Origin: Narthecium ossifragum
Lineage: Eukaryota > Streptophyta > Magnoliopsida > Dioscoreales > Nartheciaceae
NCBI GenBank assembly: GCA_963920575.1
Contig: OY986965.1
Coordinates: 23,244,829-23,308,828 of the forward strand
Direction of reading: 5' to 3'
DNA: 64,000 nt
Both the position numbers and the translations under genes were made by a program. This document shows, piece after piece, positions 54,338 through 64,000 of this stretch. The notes under the pieces are model-generated. The model did no database searches and was not told the origin of the DNA. It was given only the letters and a program-made list of their open reading frames with translations. Numbering within the stretch: the first letter of the stretch is position 1; each line of letters begins with the position of its first letter.

Positions 54338-55668
54338 ACTAAAATTCATTCTACTCAAGATATCAAGGTTGCAACGCCATCAACAAAGAACAATCAAGCT
54401 CTTCACAACTCATAACACATCATGAACAAAAATTTTTATACAACATAAAAATCAATCAGTAAGCATTTCCACTTGAAGATGAAGCATACTAAATAAGTAG
54501 ACCTTCACGGAAATTAACACTCAACTCTCATGTGTTTGAAGGGTATGTATTTCACTCAAATTCATTCCAATGAAAATGATCTACCATAAGCTTGCATATC
54601 TTCTCATTCTCCACCACTATAATCACATGCATAACACGAATCATAAGGACTTCAAAAGATTGTAATGGGGTGCAGAATTAAGGTGGGAAATAGTAGGGAA
54701 TGTAGCTCAAAAGCCAATGGAACTAATGGAGCAAAAATGCATCAATAAGACATGTACAACCAATCACTCCATTCAACAACTTCCTCAACTTAGCTTTAAC
54801 ATACTCAACTCATATAACATCACCACATTGACAAAGAGATCGCTCAAAGGAATACTTTTTAACTGAAATAGTGAACAATCTTTTGCAAAAACTTCCACCT
54901 TTGTAGAGATCATACATAAACATACCCCTTTCTTGGAGTATTAGGAGGATTCATACACACAGTTTGTAACATGAGAACAATTTCCTCCTTCACTTTCTTC
55001 TTTCTTTCTTTTTTTTTTTCAAATATAGCCATACCACAAATCCAAACACCCCCACACTTGAACTTTCGCACCCATACATGTCATAATGATGATCAATGCT
55101 CCACTAGTTTTATGGCTTGGGTAACAGAAATATTTTTCAGGTTTAGGGCTTGTAATGTGGGTTCACAATGAAGTCAATAAAGCTCAAAGGTGTTTAGCAA
55201 AATAATTTAAGCACAAGGTAGGCTATTTGGCTTATGTAGCTGATAACAAAGATGGCCTTAATCATGTTCATGTATACATGTGTCAATGTGACCTTAAATA
55301 GAATCAAAGCAAGTTCTAGAGAAACAAATCCATGGAAGAATATCTCTCATGAAAGAAAATAGTGAGACTGAAATGAATGTATCAGTCTAGAGGCTCAAAA
55401 TCTCACCGGCTTTTGTCTACTCACTTAGTCACTACCATCTCAAGGAAAATAACTCAACTAATTAATTCTAAGTCGCAAAATTACTCATTCAATCATGTTA
55501 TGAATATGTTAAGCTTAACTAGTTCTCGCTCATGGCAACTGCAACCTAGATCTCCTCCCCCACACTTGAAACTGACATTGTCCCCAATGTAAGGTGGAAT
55601 GCAAAGAAAGGCAAAAATAACTAAAATGGAATTGCGAAAATAAAAAGAGAAAGGAACGAACTTCCCTT
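54338..55668 (-). other. 3' non-coding region of element I
   Basis: No gene. Two internal purine motifs are seen on the minus strand (complement of about 55030-55048, and of about 55549-55582 with gacaatgtcagtttcaagtg then TGGGGGAGGAG). Confidence 0.6.
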
Positions 55669-55690
55669 GGGTTGCCTCCCAAGCAGCGCC
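55669..55690 (-). other. Conserved non-coding motif after the last ORF (element I)
   Basis: The minus strand reads GGCGCTGCTTGGGAGGCAAC followed by CC, about 80 bases downstream of the ORF stop; compare 26052-26072 in element C. Confidence 0.6.
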
Positions 55691-55768
55691 TTTGTTTATT
55701 GTCATTGGCTCGAATTCATGCTTATTCCTTTAATACTGTGGGAGTTGCCAAACTTTGACTTTCCATGA

Positions 55769-56956
55769 TCACCGTGGTTGGGCGAATTCTTCAGGTATGA
55801 TAGGGAATGCTCGATCACCTAAAAACAAAAGCAAAGTAAAGCAAAACAAAAGCAAACATGCATGCACACAACCTAAAAATAATTCAAGCACTCTCAAGCA
55901 CACAAGAAAGTAAATAAAGCAAACTAAAGCACTATATACAATAAGTTTTAATCGTGCCCTCGGTGGCCGTTCTCTAGCACGATGGTATGCAAAATCAATG
56001 GATGCCATAATATGGATATTTAACCTCAATAGTGCAACCAAGGTTAATTTATCATATGAATCCAAGTGGCATATTTCAAAAATGAAAACTAGCTTTTCCA
56101 TTCTAACACTAGTATATAAGATAGCTAGATCTCTTAAACAGAAATACTTATCATCATGGTGATCAACATTATGCTCAACTATAATCGAATCATCTATTGA
56201 TCTATTGATAATGTCGTCGTTCGCATTGTCAAAGATGTCAAGATCACATGATCGAAAATAAATCCGTCGATATATGAAAATATCTACTAAGGTCATCTTC
56301 TTTTTAACCACTAATGAAGAAGAAATAGTCACAGGAAATATACCTCGCGGCGTAACATGAATGCTTTCAACTTCAGCTAGATGAGGTTCTTCGAATAAGT
56401 GATCCTTGTGTTCTCGGCGGTCGATTGGCCTAGACTGGACAGCTTCTTCATCTGCATTTTGTAGAAATTCCCCCGAAGCATCTCCAACCTCAGCAGTCAG
56501 TGAAATATCATCATTAATTTCATGAACCGACAAAGAATCACAAGTATTATGACATATATCATTATCATCAGAAACAAAAGCATCACAAGTATTATCATTG
56601 CAAACATGAGGTATAGAATCATATCTATCATCTTCTTTATCAAAAGAGTGACTCACATTAACTTGGTCAATTATTAGTGGCTCTTGTTGCATTTGTGACC
56701 GAGCAATGAAGAGGTTCTCAGTTTTGTCACGTTCCCTAGAAAATCTTTCCTCCTAAGAATTACGCATTTCTCTTAAGGAATTAGTATTTTCTTCCATTAC
56801 CTTGAGAATCTCTTCCAAAGATAGCTCTTGATGTGACTGAGCAATGAAGGGGTTCTCAGTTTTGTCATGTTCCATAGGAAATCTTTCCTCCCAAGAATTA
56901 CGCATTTCTCTAAAGGAATTGTTATTTTCTTCAATTTCCTTCAAAATCTCTTCCAA
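55769..56956 (-). pseudogene. Accessory/gag-like protein of element I, main part
   Basis: One frame with a single TAG (56753-56755, at a Trp position). The N-terminal part has two copies of a coiled-coil-like repeat, SLEEILKEIEENNNSFREMR and LSLEEILKVMEENTNSLREM, each followed by NS(W)EERF..E.DKTEN. Next comes an Asp/Asn/Cys-rich region (VCNDNTCDAFVSDDNDICHN) and then a basic stretch. The C-terminal ~70 residues are hydrophobic (LIVYSALVCFIYFLVCLRVL) and could span a membrane if expressed. Similar low-complexity acidic sequence ends the element C polyprotein. Function unknown. Confidence 0.6.
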
Positions 56957-57240
56957 AGATGGCTCTTGCTGTGTTTGAAACTGCCAACTAAGGTAGGTAT
57001 GATCTCTAAAATCTGAATTATAAGAATATGGATATGAATCATAGGCCGGGTTTGGGAAACCATGAAACTGCCAACTAGGGTAGGGTAGGTATGATCTCTA
57101 AAATCCGAATTATAAGAATATGAATATGAATCATAGGCCGGGTTTGAGAAACCATATGTGTCATTATTGTAAACGGGTCCATAACCAAAAGGCAAATCAT
57201 CATTCCATATGTCACCCGGTGGCATATTATAATTGGCCAT
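56941..57240 (-). pseudogene. Accessory/gag-like protein of element I, N-terminal part
   Basis: Starts MANYNMPPGDIWNDDLPFGY shortly after the PBS (about 90 bp), the expected place for gag. It contains a Tyr/Ser/Asn-rich repeat (FSNPAYDSYSYSYNSDFRDH) present twice. The frame shifts near 57075-57085, where a five-base duplication (taccc) lies in the first repeat copy but not the second; the sequence then continues in the frame of the downstream part. There is no capsid or zinc-knuckle signature. Confidence 0.6.
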
Positions 57241-57327
57241 ACATTCAAACCATAAAAACTATATAACTTTTTTTTTATTATAATGAAAATAAAGATCACT
57301 ATAAGCGCAAAAATCAACTAGAATCAC

Positions 57328-57345
57328 TCCCCGGCAACGGCGCCA
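57328..57345 (-). other. Primer-binding site, tRNA-Asp type (element I)
   Basis: The minus strand reads TGGCGCCGTTGCCGGGGA, the exact consensus. Confidence 0.92.
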
Positions 57346-57350
57346 AAATT

Positions 57351-58652
57351 TGATGTGCTGTCGCAGGCACTCTAAAATAAATCCAATACTCTTCAAAATA
57401 AATGTAGTAGTGCGAGTATGAGTCGATCCCACGAGGAGTGTTTAGCCTAGTTTTGTGCTAAGTGAACAAAGATAGGGGGGTTTTTAAACGTGAGAAAAAC
57501 AATAAAGAAATAATCTAAAGTGAAGAAACGAGTTAAATCAAGAGAACAAACCTTGGTCTGAGTCAACATCCACCATCGGAATCCAACAACTGATCATAGA
57601 TGCAAGTATCAATCAATTCATACCATGAATATTCACCGTTCGAATGAAATTCGAATCTCTCCTCAATCTTAGTTAATTAGAAACAAGCGATCGAATCAAC
57701 CCTAACTACTAAATAACCTAAGACAAGCGCTGTAGATTTAATCTAGTAGCAGCATTAAGAATAGGGAGATCGATGAAGCTAAACAACACAAGCACAAGCG
57801 GTTGCATTTAATCTAGTTAAATATTCTTCCTAAAACCTAACAATCTCTGAAACGCAGTAGATTATTAAACCCTAGTTGCTTCGCAGATTAGAGGGATCAA
57901 ATAATTCTGGATTTGATATCCAACCTTGCAGTAGATCGCAATGAATAATAAACTAGTAGCGCTCCTATGAATTAGACAAGACAATCATGAATATTTAATT
58001 ACAGAAGAACATTCAATACTCATATATAAACTGAACAATAAAAATAAATTAGATCTCACAGTTTCATTGATTCCGAGGTTTCAGTCTCCTCGACCAAGGA
58101 TCAAGATTTAGCCTCGCAGGGCCATCGAGAACAATCCTCCAAAAGATTCCAATAAACAAGATACAACCTAGAAAAATATAGAGGAGAAAGAGCAGCCAAA
58201 AGTGTCCAAGAATCCCCCCTCAAACCCTAGAAAGAGTCCTATTTATAGCCCCAAAGTTTCTCCATCAACGGATTAGATCTAAACCGTTGATTTAATTCAC
58301 TGGGAAATTCCGATCGATCGGACTATGGGTGCTGGATCGATCGGATGCGTAAAAATCCACCTTCTCTGGCTGTTCCCGAGTCCGATCGATCGAAGTTTAG
58401 GTGTCCGATCGATTGGACCCCATAGGAGAGATGTAGGGATCGATCGGACCATGTTCAGCCAAAAAATATATGTTCTGTCACGTTTCTGCATAGTCCGATC
58501 GATCGGACTCTGGGTGTCGGATCGATCGGACGTTCCAGCGTATTACTGTTATGCCATCCAGACTGCGCCATCGGTACTAAAATTGCCGTAACTTACTCTA
58601 GGAAACTCGGAATCATGAACCGTAAAATTCTCCAGAACTTTCCAATCATATA
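57351..58652 (-). repeat. 5' LTR of element I, outer end lost
   Basis: TGATGTGCTGTCGC onward. It carries the full palindrome set (58309-58322 and others to about 58520), TATA (complement of 58240-58248) and the conserved CArG-type block, which ends at the inverted junction around 58640-58655. Confidence 0.85.
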
Positions 58653-58965
58653 TTAATCTTCTCAGAAAGACGCATGTAATGTGTCATATATGGTTGGAAA
58701 GCTCTGGAAGTTTAGTTTCTGCAGAATTTTACGGTTAGTGATTTTGAGTTTCCTAGAAGAAGTTACGACATTTTTAGTACCAATGGCGCAGTCTGAATGG
58801 CAAAAGAGAAAATACGCAGATCAAATGATCGATCTTCTTCCTCTAAAATGATCGATCATTGTACTGTAGCAGAGATGACAGAGAGTCATATTTTAAATGA
58901 TCGATCATTTCCTTTCAAATGATCGATCATCCTCGAGTGCAGCCAGTGTTTTGGGATCAAATGAT
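58653..58965 (+). repeat. Athila-type LTR fragment, plus orientation
   Basis: Carries tcatatatggttggaaagct, the conserved CArG block, and then a GATCGATC cluster with the 16-bp palindrome AAATGATCGATCATTT at 58895-58910 and TGACAGAGAG at 58876-58885. It forms an inverted repeat with the end of element I. Confidence 0.75.
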
Positions 58966-59121
58966 GGTCGGGGATGAGGGAGATGGCGCAGGGGACCGAG
59001 GAAGAGGCTGCATTTGCGATGGGGAGGAGCAGAGAACGTCGGCGTTGCCAGATCTAAGGGAGAGGAGGACCTCGGGCATCTGATATCATGTTAGAAGAGT
59101 TGAATTGATGTATTAATAGGG

Positions 59122-59157
<36 letters not shown>

Positions 59158-59527
59158 ACCTTATAAGGAGCAATAACAATTAACCTGCATTAATTCATAT
59201 CCCCTAGGTTTCTTTATATATATTCTCTGAGTTTGCTTTATATAAACCTGCATTAATTCATATCAACCTGAGCTCTATTAATATTATCTTATGCAATATG
59301 CAAATGCAAAGACTTATATTATTTTATATACCCTAAGTTAGACTTATATTTTATATTTTATTGACTATGTTTTATGGTGGCAGTGAACAAAAAGCTATGA
59401 CCAACCTTCGAACCCTAGACCACCTACGGGTCAACACAGCCGTTTAACCAGACAAACTACATGGAGTTTGTTAAAATTTTATATTAATAATATGTAAAAA
59501 CTGTGTCAGGGGCACATGTGAGTACTA

Positions 59528-59562
<35 letters not shown>

Positions 59563-60256
59563 ATGCGGTATCATAGAAAGAAGATATATAAGTAACACAT
59601 TCGAAGTTAAGGCCGCTAGGATGACGGTGCGCTCATAAATTCTTCCAAGTATTTTAACCCGGTTTTGAGATCAGGCTTCAAACTCCAATCTGTAATTTTG
59701 TTGATGGGACATTTGCAATCTCGAATCTTTTCTTTATTTTGATTAGACAAGCCGGGACTTTTTTTTGCAATCTCCAATATTTTCTTCCTAATTAGATAAG
59801 CTACCCTAAAGGTGGCGGCTTTTGCAATCTCGAATCGACCAACAGAAAACTTTCTAACTTAGAATATGCTCCCGCCTGCGCCACACCCAGTTCTCGTGTA
59901 ATTTCTTATTTTCTTTTAGGCCCTCAGCCTTCAGCCTTAGTGCTTAATTCTAATGAAAAAGAAAGAAGAGAAAAGCTAGATCCTCCCAACAACACTTCAA
60001 CATCTCTTCCTCATCGGTGAATTTAAATACCATAAGCTGTTATTCAATTGAAATCTGAAACGATACAGGAACACACACATATAGATCCAAGAGTCAAAAA
60101 CCTGATAAATTAAGCTAATTAATCCTGTGACAGATAACTCTGCTTCAGTACCATGGCATGCTCTTCAAACAAGGTCACAATCACATCTACTCCCCCATCT
60201 CCACAGCATTGTGGGCAGGAAAATTACGAAGAATAATGTTTTATGTACATGAACAG
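58966..60256. other. Unassigned sequence with TA microsatellites
   Basis: TA repeats at about 59117-59152 and 59530-59560. At 59073-59086 catctgatatcatgttaga resembles a degraded minus-strand tRNA-iMet PBS next to a TGTTAGAAG LTR edge, so a decayed Copia-like leader and LTR may lie here. No gene seen. Confidence 0.35.
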
Positions 60257-60565
60257 GTGGTATGTGTAATACACATGTCATCGAATCGGTAGTCCACTGT
60301 CGATTCTTTCATCTAGTCCATCGGTCGGTAGTGATCTACCGATGGACTAGATCAATGAATGGGTAGTTCACTACTGATTGAATTGAACCGGTAGTGAGAT
60401 ATCGATTGATTGATAGAGTCCATCGGTAGTGATAGATGAATAATTCAATCGGTAGTGAGATACTGACTCATTGATCTATTCCATCGATAGACCACTACCG
60501 ACAGACTACATGAAAGAATCGATAGTACATTGCCGATTCGGGTACGTGTAATGCATATACCATGT
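60257..60565. mobile_element. Foldback/MITE-like element with long imperfect inverted repeats
   Basis: The left arm (GGTATGTGTAATACAC.., gaatcggtagtccactgtcg, attctttcat.tagtc) is the reverse complement of the right arm, across about 70 bp at each end and with further cggtagtg/cactaccg copies inside. No coding capacity. I found no clear target duplication. It lies just 3' of the BAHD pseudogene. Confidence 0.65.
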
Positions 60566-60596
60566 GAGCCCGTACACAAATAAGCTTGAAACCTTC

Positions 60597-61546
60597 TTAA
60601 GGAATCCAAGTAGGACAGATGGCACGCATACCTCCCCCCCGTCCAAAATCCACCTCCTGGCATTGCCGAAAGGTAAGCTTCAAACCTTCGTCGTTTGACT
60701 CAAGATCCTCCTCCCCATACATAGCCCCTAAATCCATCATTAATGACCGGATGTAGTCATCTCCGATGGCGCGCACGGCTTGTCGAACCAATCTCGCCAC
60801 CTCTTCGACACTGCCTTCGACCAGCTGCACCGCCTTTGCCCTGGGATACGCCGTGAGCACGAAGTTGCCGATGAAATCTTTTGCAACAGGAGGACGTAGC
60901 CTTGGCCTTCCATTAATCGCGATCATTATGAGCGTCTGCTGATCTCCATCGACCCCACGAGCCATCGTAATCTTCCTCCATAAATAGCCTAATAGAGTCT
61001 CGAAGGTCGAATACTTCTCCGTCATCCGAGGTTTTAGCTTGGAGGTGATGAACTTTGAAGAATAGTCCATCAATATGTTGGAGATCCTATCCAATTCAAT
61101 GTCAGTTGGATCCTCAGGGAAGCCAACGCCAACAAGATCAAGTGACATGGGCGAAAACTCGTAACCCCGGTGCTTGAACTCGCACGTCGGCGGAGACCGT
61201 GGCTTGAGCCATGATCGATCATAGGTAGGGAAGGGGTGGATGGTAATCCCACGAGTCACCTTTCGCCACGAGATGATGAACAAGCTCATCGAGTAGCCGT
61301 CGGGCTGCGTGGTGGTGGACGGTCACTCCGATCAAGAGCCCGCTGCACCGGAAGCGGTTGAGCTGGACCTGGAGCGTATGCACGCTCCTTCGGTCGGAGG
61401 ATGCAATCGCCAGAAGTCTCGCCACGGCTCGAGAGGGAGATGGTCCTCCAACTTTGAAGCCACCGACACTTCGACCAGCAACACACCTTCGCCGTCACCG
61501 CCTATGTGAATGCACTTGGGCGGTGGTCGTTGTTCTCTACTATTTG
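60597..61546 (-). pseudogene. BAHD acyltransferase pseudogene
   Basis: BAHD enzymes transfer acyl groups from CoA thioesters to plant metabolites. The minus strand shows EGVLLVEVSVASKLED and PWRDFWRLHPP, then LQVQLNRFRCSGLLIGVTVH, the HXXXD site HHAAD split by one extra base (near 61302), and then a 230-codon frame MSLFIISWRKVTRG.. through KDFIGNF, to a mutated DFGWG motif (DFGRG, about 60637-60651) and PTWIP with a stop. A further frame break lies between WRLHPP and LQVQ. The N-terminal third is missing; a solo LTR lies at its 5' edge (61552). Both catalytic motifs are damaged, so it is not functional. Confidence 0.88.
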
Positions 61547-61551
61547 GCTGG

Positions 61552-63094
61552 TGATGAGTGCATGAAATTGCACTTTGAACATGACGAAGAGCAATTTATT
61601 TGCTGAGTTTTCATGATTAATATAGATGATTTCGTCTGTATATGTTGCTTCACAAAGTTATTTATATTATGCAAGAAATTGAAGCAAAGATGGGGTTTTA
61701 ACGCCAAAACTGTACCTTGTCGGAACAAACCAGATGGTGTACCATATATGGTTGGAAAGCTCTGGAAGTCTAGTTTCCGGGAGTTTTTACGGTTCGTGAT
61801 TTGGAGTTTCCTAGAAGAAGTTTCAGCATTTTTTGTACCAGTGCGCAATGCTGAGAAGAAGTGTTGATTTTTGGCGAATTCACCATTTTGGATCGATCCC
61901 ATTTCACAGAGGATCGATCCAACCCTGACAGAAAGCACACTTTCAGATGACCCATGAAAGGATCGATCCTCTTTTCGCTCAAGAAGATTGAGAAAATCAC
62001 TGATGAGAAGGATCGATCATTCCTCTTTCAAAGGATCCATTCTACTGAAAAGGATCCATCTTACTCTATGAAAGGATCGATCCTTTACCTTACAAAGATC
62101 GATCTTACTCGGGCGACCCAGGTTACGGAGAAATAGAGAAGAAGAAGATCGATCCTTGGCCTTCAGAGGATCTATCCTTTATGGTGCGGATCTGAATACG
62201 AGGCATCAGATTTAATTCAAAAGCTGAAATAAAAGCTAGGGTTTCATGTCCATATATAAGGGGGGCTTCTTAGACCTTTTCTGAAGGAGGAAGATGAAGA
62301 AATCTCCATCCATGACCGAGTAATCCGTGGGCATGGCGGACGGATAACCTAGCAAGGGTTAGGGTTTCTTCTCCAACAATGGTTCATAGTTTTAACTTTT
62401 ATTGTTAAACTCTTTTCTATGTATTGAGTCTTCAAAGATTATTTTCATATTATAGATTGCTATGTGGATGATTAATATTATGAATCCAGTCATGCTTCTT
62501 TCATGATCTTATAATCCCATAGTTTTATCTATTGTTTACCTACTTTATCTCGTGAAATCTTTGTTATGCATTGCCGATTGTGAGAGTTGGTATTGTGTAT
62601 TCTTAGAGATCTGGTTAGATAGAGTTAGGACTTTGTCCCGATGAACTTTTGCTATACGTTGCCTGTAGTGACAGCTGATATCGTATATTCTTAGGTTTTG
62701 GTAGGATGAAGTTAGAGTGATAAAAGGAAGAGTCAATCGTAGGAAGAGACATTTATATATTTTATTAGGTTTGTAGTTCCATATCTTCCAGTTAATGTGA
62801 TTGGGATGTGAATCCATTAACTGAGTATTGAATGAACCGTTGCTAAAAGAAGTGCCTAAGTCCGAGTGAAGGGATTCCTGATGCCTAGCCATCTTAACAC
62901 ATTGATATCTCTAGTTAATCTTGAATTATCATTAAAGCCTTTGATCTAATTTAGTTAATTCTTAAGTTCTCGTTTGTCTTCAATTCATTGTTATTTGCGT
63001 TTTGGATATTTTCTGCTTGTCTCTCTGTGGGTTCGACCTCTCTTTTGCTGTACTGCACCGCGACCGTTGTGCGTGACACATTTGAGCGATATCA
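61552..63094 (+). mobile_element. Athila-type solo LTR
   Basis: TGATGAGTGCATG to GATATCA, flanked by the perfect duplication GCTGG (61547-61551 and 63095-63099). It is homologous along its length to the element B LTR (13599-15098). It has the CArG box ccatatatgg (about 61742), a GATCGATC cluster, TATA near 62251 and a leader. Confidence 0.92.
61885..62262 (+). promoter_or_regulatory. GATCGATC cluster and TATA box (solo LTR)
   Basis: GATCGATCC sites in 61892-62160, including the 16-bp perfect palindrome AAAGGATCGATCCTTT at 62071-62086 and degenerate GGATCCAT copies. CTAGGGTTT follows, with CATATATAAGG at 62251. Confidence 0.6.
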
Positions 63095-63129
63095 GCTGGC
63101 GAGTGTCGGCAGTAGGCTGAGGTTTTCTC

Positions 63130-63613
63130 TGTTGGAATTTTTTTAATTGAGTTTCTATTAATTGTTAATTGATTTGGTTTTTTATTAAAATCGGAATGAA
63201 TAAAAAATCCAATGTGATAAGGCTCGATATGTCCATTGTTGTTAAGTGATCAAATTAATGGGCTTGAGCACACCGCGTTTTGTTTATGATAAGGTTGAGA
63301 CGGCCAAGTGTAGGTCTAATTCTAGTTTTGCTAGGATTTCAGTTTTAGTTGAATTCAGTGTTTGCACTTAATGGGAGGACTCACTAGATATCTATAAATA
63401 GGGTACGTCCCCTCCCCACTCTTTATATATTGTTTTCTGCCTTACCCTATCGAGAGCTGTCCTGTTGAGAAGAGGAGAAGTAGAGGAAGACATAAACCTC
63501 CGGTGCTTTTCAGTTTCTCTGGGATCTTCATGGCAATCAACAATGTGTATTTTATTTCAGTTGATTATGGTATTCTAATATTCATATACGAGATTCTGGA
63601 AATTAATCTTATA
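63130..63613 (+). repeat. 5' LTR of a Copia-like element
   Basis: Starts TGTTGGAATT, has a TATA-like tttatatattg near 63421, and is followed by a tRNA-iMet-type PBS. The exact 3' edge is uncertain because no clean CA end is visible. The second LTR would lie outside the window. Confidence 0.6.
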
Positions 63614-63615
63614 TG

Positions 63616-63630
63616 TGGTATCAAGAGCGG
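63616..63630 (+). other. Primer-binding site, tRNA-iMet-like (Copia type)
   Basis: TGGTATCAAGAGCGG, a common variant of the iMet site with one extra A. Confidence 0.65.
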
Positions 63631-63926
63631 TCGTATATGGATTTATAATCCCTAATATTTTTGTGCTCGATTCTTCAAACTTTGATCTATGAATAGGTTG
63701 CATGCCTATCGATTGTTTTTCCACATTATGTTAATCAATAGTGTGAGTTTTATAAAATTTTTAGAATTATAGAAGTTTTCTTTTATTTTTCCGGATTTGC
63801 AAAGCATTACATTAAAAAAAAGGGTTTTTTGACGTTTGAGGTTGGCCGCTGGCCAACCCACTGGATTGGTGGTTTCCGGCCACTAAATCCGCACCCCAAC
63901 ACCGGAGCTCTTCTCTGGCTGCACCA

Positions 63927-64000
63927 ATGTCGGAGGACGGCGTGGTGGATCCCGACGGCGCCTCGGCCCCCTTCTCTCTCTCTCTCTCACGCACGCCATA
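63927..64000 (+). CDS. Possible gag start of the Copia-like element, cut by the window end
   Basis: An ATG opens MSEDGVVDPDGASAPFSLSL, about 300 bp after the PBS, the right place for a Copia polyprotein start. Only 24 codons are visible, so the call is tentative. Confidence 0.25.
   Translation, partial: MSEDGVVDPDGASAPFSLSLSRTP

Larger units (their letters stand above)
52873..58652 (-). mobile_element. Element I: non-autonomous Athila-like retrotransposon
   Basis: Two LTRs (52873-54298 and 57351 to about 58652), a tRNA-Asp PBS (57328-57345, minus), a polypurine tract (complement of 54299-54312) and about 3 kb of interior with one long ORF and no protease, reverse transcriptase or integrase. 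The 5' LTR is truncated at its outer end where it meets an inverted LTR fragment. Confidence 0.87.

Noticed and set aside
54971..55171. ORF beginning with a hydrophobic stretch in the 3' region of element I.
   Set aside because: It lies antisense to the element, in T-rich non-coding sequence with no similarity and no upstream context.
59073..59560. Complete minus-strand Copia LTR.
   Set aside because: Only a degraded PBS-like string and a TGTTAG edge are visible; no opposite LTR edge or partner was found, so it is listed only as unassigned sequence.

Overview
The window is plant nuclear DNA and almost wholly transposable elements. Three kinds of primer-binding site are visible: a tRNA-Asp type in Athila-like Gypsy elements, and a tRNA-iMet type in the miniature TRIM element and the Tekay/Del-like element D, with a variant of it in the terminal Copia-like LTR. 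Athila-type gag-pol, Tekay-type pol with a C-terminal chromodomain, a plant LINE reverse transcriptase, a FAR1/FHY3-type protein and a BAHD acyltransferase all point to an angiosperm, probably a repeat-rich (pericentromeric or similar) heterochromatic region. I cannot name the species. No intact protein-coding host gene was found.

Layout. 1-6278: a decayed LINE split by a TRIM (1359-2185) and by a Tekay-like solo LTR (2745-5228), then another Tekay LTR piece. 6279-8665: the 5' part of Athila-like element A. 8666-13183: an island of host-like exon fragments (unknown ORF, response-regulator exon, FAR1-like pseudogene). 13184-34159: Athila-like element B, whose first LTR has a polypurine tract of another copy directly upstream. 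B is interrupted in gag by non-autonomous Athila-like element C (16322-28763), which is itself interrupted eight codons into its gag by non-autonomous Tekay-like element D (18266-22729). 34160-46416 and 52051-52669: scrambled Tekay copies E1 (minus), E2 (plus) and F (plus), with two minus-strand solo LTRs inside. 46417-52050: G, a 5.6 kb single-LTR-like insertion with bZIP-site-like repeats, a minisatellite, an AAT microsatellite and gene-like fragments. 52873-58652: non-autonomous Athila-like element I (minus), with a repeat-containing gag-like protein. 58653-64000: an LTR fragment, a foldback element, a BAHD pseudogene split by a solo LTR, and the 5' end of a Copia-like element.

The most interesting signal is regulatory. 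Unrelated LTR families (several Athila subfamilies and Tekay; the TRIM too) carry clusters of short perfect palindromes with a GATCGATC core, in most cases directly upstream of an LTR TATA box. The outer arms differ between subfamilies (for example TCCGATCGATCGGA, AAATGATCGATCATTT, AAAGGATCGATCCTTT). A related LTR uses CGGTCGACCG instead. A second motif, TGACAGAGAG, is interspersed. In several Athila LTRs a conserved block with a CArG-like box precedes the cluster and a telo-box-like TAGGGTTT lies at the TATA box. This looks like a modular promoter shared by, or convergently acquired in, different retroelements.

Decay also differs. Element C keeps about 3.3 kb of gag-protease-accessory reading frame without a frameshift but with eleven in-frame stops, each explainable by a C-to-T change. 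The FAR1-like exon shows the same pattern. Other copies carry frameshifts and deletions.
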